Source of the DNA: Rhodothermales bacterium
Lineage (GTDB): Bacteria > Bacteroidota > Rhodothermia > Rhodothermales > VXPQ01
Direction: 5' to 3'
DNA length: 64,000 nt
NCBI GenBank assembly: GCA_022821845.1
Contig: JAJECT010000042.1
Location: 62,001 to 126,000 of the forward strand
A program made the position numbers and the translations under genes. The notes under the pieces were generated by a model. It made no database searches, was not told the origin of the DNA, and saw nothing but the letters and a program-made list of their open reading frames with translations. The stretch's first letter is position 1, and each line of letters begins with the position of its first letter. Positions 58,610 to 64,000 of the stretch are shown piece after piece.

Positions 58610-59668
58610 ATGGCCGAAATACGCCCTCGGGTATCCATTATTATCGTTACCTGGAACGCATTGCCGCTCCTGAAGCAATGTTTCCCTTCCGTGGCGGCCA
58701 CCCGATACGAAAATCTGGAAATCGTGCTGGCCGACAATGCTTCGGACGATGGTTCCGCCGAATGGATCCGGGAGCGCTTCCCTGCCGTACGGATCGTGCG
58801 CTATGCGGAAAACGCCCTGTTTTGCCGGGGCAACAACCAGGCCATTCCGCATGCTACGGGAAAATACGCGCTGCTGCTGAATAACGACGTCGCCGTGCCG
58901 CCCGACTGGCTCGACCCGCTCGTGGACGAAATGGAAGCCCACGACGACGTAGCCGCCACGCAGCCCAAGATATTGCAATACGAGGACCGGTCCCGGTTCG
59001 AATACGCCGGCGCGGCGGGCGGGTTCATGGACCGGCTGGGATACCCCTTTGCCCGCGGGCGCATTTTTTTCCGGCTGGAGCAGGACCGCGGACAATACGA
59101 CGAGCCCCGGGATATTTTCTGGGGGTCGGGGGCGGCCCTATTGCTCCGCCGATCCGCGCTGAACGAAGTAGGATTGCTGGACGAGCGCTTCGGCATGCAC
59201 ATGGAAGAGATAGACCTGTGCTGGCGGCTCCAGCGAGCCGGATACCGGATCCGCGTACAGCCTGCCAGCGAAGTCTACCATATCGGCGGCGGCACGTTGC
59301 GGCGAGGCAGCGTTCGGAAAACGTATCTGACGTTCCGGAATAACCTGCTGATGCTGTACAAGAACCTTCCGGAATCCGAATGGAAACGGGTGTTCGCCGC
59401 GCGATGCGCCCTGGACGCGGCGGCGGCGGCGCGAACGCTGGCGCAGGGACGCCCCGCAGAAGCCGCAGCCATCATGCGAGCCTATACCGATGCGCATCGC
59501 ATGAAGGATTCCTGGACGCACGGCGGCGCGCGCCCGGCGACGCTTGCGGAAACCGTGCTGCCTTCCTACCGAAACAGCATCGTCGTCGATTATTTCGCGC
59601 GCGGTCGGCGGCGCTTCGACGCGTTGCCGCAAAAAGCTTTCGCTTCGCCCCCACGCGGCGCCGCATAA
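58610..59668 (+). CDS. Family 2 glycosyltransferase
   Basis: This 352-residue enzyme has a GT-A fold: VSIIIVTWNALPLLKQCFPSV, ADNASDDGSAEWI, LLLNNDVAVPPDWLD, and GSGAALLLRRSALNEVGLLDERFGMHMEEIDLCWRL. It most resembles rhamnosyltransferase-like GT2 enzymes that build surface glycans from nucleotide sugars. The ATG at 58610 starts the domain. It diverges from recQ and converges with the EamA transporter, only 3 bases apart. Confidence 0.9.
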   Translation: MAEIRPRVSIIIVTWNALPLLKQCFPSVAATRYENLEIVLADNASDDGSAEWIRERFPAVRIVRYAENALFCRGNNQAIPHATGKYALLLNNDVAVPPDWLDPLVDEMEAHDDVAATQPKILQYEDRSRFEYAGAAGGFMDRLGYPFARGRIFFRLEQDRGQYDEPRDIFWGSGAALLLRRSALNEVGLLDERFGMHMEEIDLCWRLQRAGYRIRVQPASEVYHIGGGTLRRGSVRKTYLTFRNNLLMLYKNLPESEWKRVFAARCALDAAAAARTLAQGRPAEAAAIMRAYTDAHRMKDSWTHGGARPATLAETVLPSYRNSIVVDYFARGRRRFDALPQKAFASPPRGAA

Positions 59669-59671
59669 GAC

Positions 59672-60601
59672 TCAATTCGCGCCCGGAGCCGCCGCCCGCC
59701 CGCGACGGCGATACAGCACCACGAACGAAATAGCGACGAGCGTAACCAGCATGCCCGCTATGGCGACGGGACCTGGCGCTTCGTCGAATATGGCGTAGGC
59801 AAGCAGCGAAGCCCCGACAGGCTCCACAAGCCCCAGCAATCCTATCAGCGTGGCGGGCGCGTAGCGAATGGCGTAATTAAACGCCCCGTGCCCCATGATT
59901 TGCGGTCCGAGGGCAAGACCCGCGCAGAGCAGAAAAAAGAGCGGGTCGAATCCCCACAAGGGCGTATCAAGCACGAGGGCCGCGCCGAGCAGGGTAAAGG
60001 CGGCGATGGCGTACAGGGGAAACACATAGGCCAGCCAGGAATGCTTTTGCCGCACGACCCGGCCCAGTAAAAGGTATACGCTGAAAACCAGCGAAGCGAG
60101 CAAGGCCAGGCCATTGCCAAAAAGCGTTCCGGCGGCGCCTGCTTCGAACATATCCACGGCGCCGATGAACGCCGCGCCTGCCACGGCCAGGGCAATGGCC
60201 CCGTACACGGGTTTCGAGAGCCGCTCGTTCAGGAAAAAGCGCCCAAGCGCCGCAAGAAATATCGGGCTGGTGGTAACGAGCACGGATGCCGCCGCCACCG
60301 TGGTGTGGTACAGAGATTCGATCCATAGCGCGAAATGCAGCCCGAGCAACAGGCCTGCGGGCACGATCAGGCGCCATTCGCGGGGCCGGATCGCCTTGAT
60401 TTCGGTTCGCGCGCGCGCCCAGGCAAAAGGCGCCAGCGCTACGGTCGCCATCATGGTGCGCCAGACGGCCACCGCCAGGCCCGGCGCCTCCCCTCCCGCC
60501 GCGCCGCCCGCGAACCGGATCAGAATCGGGCTGAACGAAAAACTGAGGATGCCGCCGGCAAGTATGCCATACACCCAGGCCGACCCGTTTTCGTTGCGCA
60601 T
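59672..60601 (-). CDS. EamA-family (drug/metabolite) transporter
   Basis: This 309-residue protein has about ten membrane helices in two EamA repeats: one near SFSPILIRFAGG through PIFLAALGRFFLNERL, the other through LGPQIMGHGAFNYAIRY and LVEPVGASLLAYAIFDEAP. Such proteins export amino acids, nucleobases or similar small molecules; the substrate is unknown. It is the last gene of the run that begins with exbB, 25 bases after the DUF4293 gene. Confidence 0.88.
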   Translation of the reverse strand: MRNENGSAWVYGILAGGILSFSFSPILIRFAGGAAGGEAPGLAVAVWRTMMATVALAPFAWARARTEIKAIRPREWRLIVPAGLLLGLHFALWIESLYHTTVAAASVLVTTSPIFLAALGRFFLNERLSKPVYGAIALAVAGAAFIGAVDMFEAGAAGTLFGNGLALLASLVFSVYLLLGRVVRQKHSWLAYVFPLYAIAAFTLLGAALVLDTPLWGFDPLFFLLCAGLALGPQIMGHGAFNYAIRYAPATLIGLLGLVEPVGASLLAYAIFDEAPGPVAIAGMLVTLVAISFVVLYRRRGRAAAPGAN

Positions 60602-60626
60602 GGTGGGCGTTCCCCTGTCGCAGGCC

Positions 60627-61019
60627 TTAGCGAATGCGATCCGCCGAACGCGCCAACGCGCTGTCCGCCCGGATGGCCCGCCGCGCCAGCCAGAAGAAGC
60701 CGTACGCGCATACAAGCAGCGCCAGCGGAAGGAGACTGTCGGGCGCGGCGCCGTCCGTACGCGCAAGGGCCGCGGTAAAAAGGCCCATCCACGCCAGCGT
60801 GCACAGCTGCGCCGCAAGCACGACCAGATGCTGGCGATCCCGGTTCCCGTACAGGAAAATGGCGACGATCCCCGACAAACCGGCCAGCGCCCCCGCGCCG
60901 GATACGAGCGGGGCGTACCCGCCAAACGCAGCGGCCACAGGGGCGGCCCAGAAGAAAAACACGACGGCAAGCGCCAGCGACCCCAAAAAGAGGTATGCCG
61001 ATTGTTTGCGCTGAATCAT
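60627..61019 (-). CDS. DUF4293-type four-helix membrane protein
   Basis: This 130-residue protein starts MIQRKQSAYLFLGSLALAV, the hallmark of DUF4293, a Bacteroidota membrane family of unknown role, and contains four hydrophobic helices. It follows the second exbD by 28 bases and may be part of the energy-transduction operon. Confidence 0.8.
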   Translation of the reverse strand: MIQRKQSAYLFLGSLALAVVFFFWAAPVAAAFGGYAPLVSGAGALAGLSGIVAIFLYGNRDRQHLVVLAAQLCTLAWMGLFTAALARTDGAAPDSLLPLALLVCAYGFFWLARRAIRADSALARSADRIR

Positions 61020-61047
61020 GCGGCGTAGTACGCAGGCCGCGAACAGC

Positions 61048-61500
61048 CTACAACAGCTCGGGTTTGCTGGAATAATTGATGCGCAACGTGCCCGCCTCTC
61101 GCAATTCCTGCTGGACGTCGATCACAATGCCCATTTCCGAGGATTCGTCCGCGCGAATGGACACGATGAGTTTCGGTTGCTCAAGCAGCTTGCGGTACAT
61201 AATGTTGCGGATCGACGGCGTATCGTCGATCAGCACGTCGTCGATCTGCACGGAGGTATCCCCCAACTGGTTGTCGGGCAGTTTGATGGGCCCCAGATAC
61301 ACATAGGACACCAACCGCTTCTGGTCGATCTTGGTCAGGGCTTCGGCGCGCGGCAAGGTAGTGCGCACCTGAATCTCCGTTTCGCGCAAGACGGTCGTCA
61401 CCATAAAGAAGATGATGAGCATAAAGATGATGTCCGGCATGGACGCCATCGGAATGCTGGGACTCGACTTTGCGCTTTTTTTCTGAAAGTGCGTGGACAT
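61048..61500 (-). CDS. exbD: ExbD/TolR-family protein (second copy)
   Basis: This 150-residue protein has a single membrane helix containing the essential Asp in PMASMPDIIFMLIIFFMVTT, and a periplasmic domain ending with LRINYSSKPELL. It couples proton flow through ExbB to TonB. It follows the first exbD by 51 bases; paired ExbD proteins are usual in this phylum. Confidence 0.92.
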   Translation of the reverse strand: MSTHFQKKSAKSSPSIPMASMPDIIFMLIIFFMVTTVLRETEIQVRTTLPRAEALTKIDQKRLVSYVYLGPIKLPDNQLGDTSVQIDDVLIDDTPSIRNIMYRKLLEQPKLIVSIRADESSEMGIVIDVQQELREAGTLRINYSSKPELL

Positions 61501-61551
61501 AATGACCGCTTGGCTACTTGTCGTGCTGCAAGGAAAAGGCCTGATCGCCGC

Positions 61552-62115
61552 TTAGCCCGCGTCCGGCTCCGCGATGGAAATCTGCGCCTTGATCTTCTTG
61601 CGAATCAGGTTCTCTTCGTCGTTCTCGTCGATGTAGTCCCGATACGTAGCGTAATCGGGATACCCCATGGCGCGCGCCTCGGCGTCCCACATCTCGAAAT
61701 ACGCCATCCAGATCTCGTCGATCACGTCGATATAGATCTCGTACGGCGTTTGCCGGTCCGTTTTGAAGGAAACGACCGCCTGGGCCATCGATTCGGCGTA
61801 TCGGGGGTCTTCTCCCTCGTTCAGGGTATGCTTCTTGACTTCCTCGCGCACCCTCGGAACCGCCGACGGAATGTCTTCGATCAGCACCCGCCCCTCGGCG
61901 TTGACGAGAATCTTGAGCATGTTGCGCTCCTTGACCGGAGGCGGCTCCTGGTTCTCGTCCAGTTTGGGGGGCAAGGTCATGCCAATGCCCGTATCCACGT
62001 TGATGGTCGTCGTAACGAGGAAAAAGATGAGCAGAAGGAAGGCGATATCCGCCATGGAAGCGGTGGGTATCTCGCCCCCTTCGCGCTCCTTTTTCTTTTT
62101 AAGCAATCCAGCCAT
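61552..62115 (-). CDS. exbD: ExbD/TolR-family protein (first copy)
   Basis: This 187-residue protein has the ExbD helix with Asp in TASMADIAFLLLIFFLVTTT. Its periplasmic part is longer than usual, with an acidic insertion (YRDYIDENDEENLIRKKIK) before the C-terminus. It likely forms a mixed motor with the second ExbD and ExbB. Confidence 0.92.
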   Translation of the reverse strand: MAGLLKKKKEREGGEIPTASMADIAFLLLIFFLVTTTINVDTGIGMTLPPKLDENQEPPPVKERNMLKILVNAEGRVLIEDIPSAVPRVREEVKKHTLNEGEDPRYAESMAQAVVSFKTDRQTPYEIYIDVIDEIWMAYFEMWDAEARAMGYPDYATYRDYIDENDEENLIRKKIKAQISIAEPDAG

Positions 62116-62195
62116 GACGCAGTGCGTATTGGTGCTTGAGCATGCCCCGATTCAGCGCGCAGCCCGACGCGGCGGACTGCGGCGAACGAGGATCG

Positions 62196-62471
62196 TCAGT
62201 TGTTGAACAGGCCCCGGATTCCGGATACCAGCAGGCCCGTGGTCGCCAGCGCGAACATAATGACCAGCGTCCAGACGCCCGCAATGGCCCAATCCCCAAG
62301 GATCAGGCCAAGGATGAGCAGCAGAATCACAGGAACGAGTATGATCGCGCCGGTAACCAGGTTGATCTTCCCGTTTATGATGCTTTTGACGCCGAACAGC
62401 AACATGCCGAGCAAGCCGAGGCCCAGAATAACCGCAGCGATCCAGATAGCGATGGGAACTAAGGTGTCCAT
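62196..62471 (-). CDS. Small three-helix membrane protein of unknown function
   Basis: This 91-residue protein is almost entirely hydrophobic, with three predicted helices: about residues 3-30, 38-60 and 65-88. I recognise no family. Its place between exbB and exbD, 20 bases after exbB, suggests an accessory subunit of the motor. Confidence 0.75.
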   Translation of the reverse strand: MDTLVPIAIWIAAVILGLGLLGMLLFGVKSIINGKINLVTGAIILVPVILLLILGLILGDWAIAGVWTLVIMFALATTGLLVSGIRGLFNN

Positions 62472-62491
62472 AGTCTAAAGAGCGTTTGCGG

Positions 62492-63226
62492 TTAGTCGGA
62501 ATCGCCGGAACCTTCCAGCGGGGCAGCCGCTGGCGCCACCGGACGGCCCGCCTGCAACAACACCAGCGAATCGATCAGTTCGATGGAGGCGTCTTCCATT
62601 TCCACGACGATGCGGTCGATCTTCGACACTGCGTAGTTATAGAAGAATTGCAGGATGATGGCCACGATAAGGCCAAACGCCGTCGTCAGGAGCGCCACCT
62701 TGATGCCGCCCGCCACGAGACTGGGGGAAATATCGCCCGCCGACTCGATGGCGTCGAACGCCTCGATCATGCCGACCACCGTTCCGAGGAACCCAAGCAT
62801 CGGAGCCAGGCTGATGAACAGGGAGAGCCAGACCAGCCCGCGCTCCAGAAAGCTCATTTCAATGGAGCCATAGGAAACCACAGCCTTTTCCACGGCCTCG
62901 ATCCCCTCTTCGTGGCGCAAGAGGCCCGCCTGGAAAACGGCGGCGACAGGGCCGCGCGTCTTCGCGCAGATCTCCTCGGCGGCGGAAACGCCCCCGTCGT
63001 CAAGCGAATGCTTGATCCCGACGATGAATTTGCGGGTATTGATGTCGGCCCGATTGAGCGTGATAATGCGTTCGAACGCAATAGCAAGCCCAATGATCAA
63101 ACAGATCAGAACAGGCCACATCCAGTCGCCGCCCTCGTTAAAGCGCTCTACAAGAACGTTGATGAAGCCTCCATTCGCGGAGGCGGCGTCTTGCAAAAGC
63201 AATACCATCAAGTTAGGAAGAGTCAT
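62492..63226 (-). CDS. exbB: MotA/TolQ/ExbB proton-channel protein
   Basis: This 244-residue protein has three membrane helices and the family signature SLFISLAPMLGFLGTVVGMIEAFDAI followed by GGIKVALLTTAFGLIVAII. It forms the proton channel that powers TonB. GGAGG lies 9 bases before the ATG at 63226. It heads an operon with a strong promoter and a folded leader. Confidence 0.94.
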   Translation of the reverse strand: MTLPNLMVLLLQDAASANGGFINVLVERFNEGGDWMWPVLICLIIGLAIAFERIITLNRADINTRKFIVGIKHSLDDGGVSAAEEICAKTRGPVAAVFQAGLLRHEEGIEAVEKAVVSYGSIEMSFLERGLVWLSLFISLAPMLGFLGTVVGMIEAFDAIESAGDISPSLVAGGIKVALLTTAFGLIVAIILQFFYNYAVSKIDRIVVEMEDASIELIDSLVLLQAGRPVAPAAAPLEGSGDSD

Positions 63227-63325
63227 GGATTGGTTCCTCCGAAGAACACGGTGTGTCGATTACAAAGTATGTCATGTTGCGAGGGGCGACGCGCAATGCG
63301 CCAGGCCCTCCGATATCCGGCGTCT

Positions 63326-63362
63326 GCGCCTTGCCGCGCGGGACGCGCAGGATGCAAGGCGC
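63326..63362 (-). promoter_or_regulatory. Folded 5' leader of the exbB operon
   Basis: A perfect 9-bp inverted repeat, GCGCCTTGC on the plus strand (63326-63334 with 63354-63362), with smaller GCGC pairing inside its 19-base loop, lies between the promoter and the exbB ATG. The leader is roughly 180 bases long. It resembles no riboswitch I know. Confidence 0.5.
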
Positions 63363-63409
63363 GGGCCGGACGTCGCATTTTCCGGCATCCGAAACCGCCG
63401 TACCGGTCA

Positions 63410-63438
63410 AGTATACCCATTGCAAACCGAAGTGTCAA
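63410..63438 (-). promoter_or_regulatory. Promoter of the exbB operon
   Basis: On the minus strand TTGACA (63433-63438), exactly 17 bases, TATACT (63410-63415). This is the best consensus promoter in the window. Confidence 0.75.
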
Positions 63439-63492
63439 CGCGGAAACGCCAAACATTGCAATTTCCTGCACTTTTTTCTTCGGATCCAGGGT

Positions 63493-63512
63493 AAAAAAGG
63501 CGTCGCGACGCT
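63493..63512 (-). terminator. Terminator after the S41 peptidase gene
   Basis: The palindrome GCGTCGCGACGC (63501-63512) touches the stop codon and is followed on the minus strand by CTTTTTTAC. The stem is only 4-5 bp, so strength is uncertain. Confidence 0.5.
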
Positions 63513-64000
63513 ATTTCAGGGACGTTTTCGCGGCCCGACCCCACAACGCCATGGCTTCGTGCAGCGCCGAATCGACTTCGCCGATCGTTCGGTACCACAT
63601 GCTCCGGTCGTACGTCCGCTGCCCGATGCGGGCCTTCACGCGCGTCATCAGCAACGCCCGGTCGGCTTCGGCCTCCGAGCGGCTGAACCACTGTCCCTCC
63701 CGGTCGGGTTCGTCCCCGCGCGCCAGTTCCGGGCTGTCGTCCGGGACCACATGCACGCCCTGCTGGTCGAGAAACGCCAGAAACGCCTCGAATTCGTCCG
63801 GGGCGAACGCAAATTGTCCGACGAACTCTTCCCGCCGCGCCAGCCATTCTTCCTGAAAGGCCCCGTTTCGGTCGAGCCACGCCCGCGCGTAGGCGTTGTC
63901 CTGCGACTGCCCGATAACCGTTCGGGCAAAAGACGACAGGGAATCCGGATAGACGATCACGTCCGGCAAGACGCCGCCGCCGCCAAATACCGTGCGCCCC
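63511..64000 (-). CDS. C-terminal part of an S41 (carboxyl-terminal processing) peptidase
   Basis: The gene enters from beyond the window; about 162 residues are visible. The first residues read GRTVFGGGGVLPDVIVYP, a segment found just after the protease core of CtpA/Tsp-type S41 peptidases. The rest is a helical C-terminal region (LSSFARTVIGQSQDNAYARAWL). The catalytic Ser-Lys dyad lies outside the window, so activity cannot be judged. These proteases trim or degrade periplasmic proteins. Confidence 0.78.
   Translation of the reverse strand, partial: GRTVFGGGGVLPDVIVYPDSLSSFARTVIGQSQDNAYARAWLDRNGAFQEEWLARREEFVGQFAFAPDEFEAFLAFLDQQGVHVVPDDSPELARGDEPDREGQWFSRSEAEADRALLMTRVKARIGQRTYDRSMWYRTIGEVDSALHEAMALWGRAAKTSLK

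Noticed and set aside
63227-63510. A known riboswitch in the exbB leader
   Set aside because: The stem is clear but no conserved core of a known class could be recognised, so only a folded leader is reported.

Overview
The window is a G+C-rich, gene-dense chromosomal segment from a bacterium of the Bacteroidota/Rhodothermota assemblage, most likely a Rhodothermales-type organism. The clues are a secreted protein ending in the NYPNPFNPST-type sorting tail, several Bacteroidota-associated families of unknown function (DUF4837, DUF4296, DUF4293, DUF4097), a CarboxypepD_reg-TonB receptor, and many starts without a Shine-Dalgarno sequence. No rRNA, CRISPR array, prophage or intact transposase gene was seen. 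These assignments come from recognising motifs by eye, not from database searches.

Layout. 40-4106: a three-gene exported cluster with a ThuA/PQQ-type sugar dehydrogenase fusion and a c-type cytochrome. 4113-6098: a small membrane protein diverging from protoporphyrinogen oxidase. 6099-10021: an accessory island with an RloA/RloB-like predicted defence pair, then a DUF4143 ATPase gene held between two direct copies of a roughly 210-240 bp block; the block contains 23-bp tandem repeats and a duplicate of the last codons of fadE. 9974-18015 (minus): the beta-oxidation operon acyl-CoA ligase-fadN-fadA-fadE. 18201-31561 (minus): a DUF4097 protein and the large transcription/translation block tRNA Thr-Tyr-Gly-Thr-Trp, secE, nusG, rplK, rplA, rplJ, rplL, rpoB, rpoC. 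The tuf gene usually found between the Thr and Trp tRNAs is absent. 31617-34588 (minus): queA-ispD-ispF-dedA. 34589-35213: a non-coding region with G-runs, an inverted repeat and a promoter. 35214-40773: a secreted LRR protein, then a lipoprotein coupled to a TonB-dependent receptor. 40813-44114 (minus): a VKOR-DsbA fusion and transketolase. 44115-44552: a MITE-like nested palindrome. 44553-45506: an MscS channel. 45585-53915: a complete trp operon carrying trpS and one unknown gene. 54000-56528: a DUF4837 lipoprotein, hisG and a DUF4296 lipoprotein. 56540-60601: recQ, a glycosyltransferase and an EamA transporter. 60627-63438 (minus): an ExbB/ExbD energy-transduction operon with a strong promoter and a folded leader. 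63511-64000: the 3' end of an S41 peptidase gene.

How the parts fit together. Most of the window is core metabolism in tightly overlapping operons, with many ATGA or GTGA stop-start overlaps. The ExbB/ExbD operon probably energises TonB-type outer-membrane uptake, for which 38524-40773 encodes one receptor. The fad operon supplies full fatty-acid degradation. The region most likely to hold something undescribed is 6099-10021: the Rlo-type pair has a changed acidic motif in RloB, and the neighbouring ATPase cassette is framed by duplicated sequence. The nested palindrome at 44242-44500 is a second candidate mobile or structured element.
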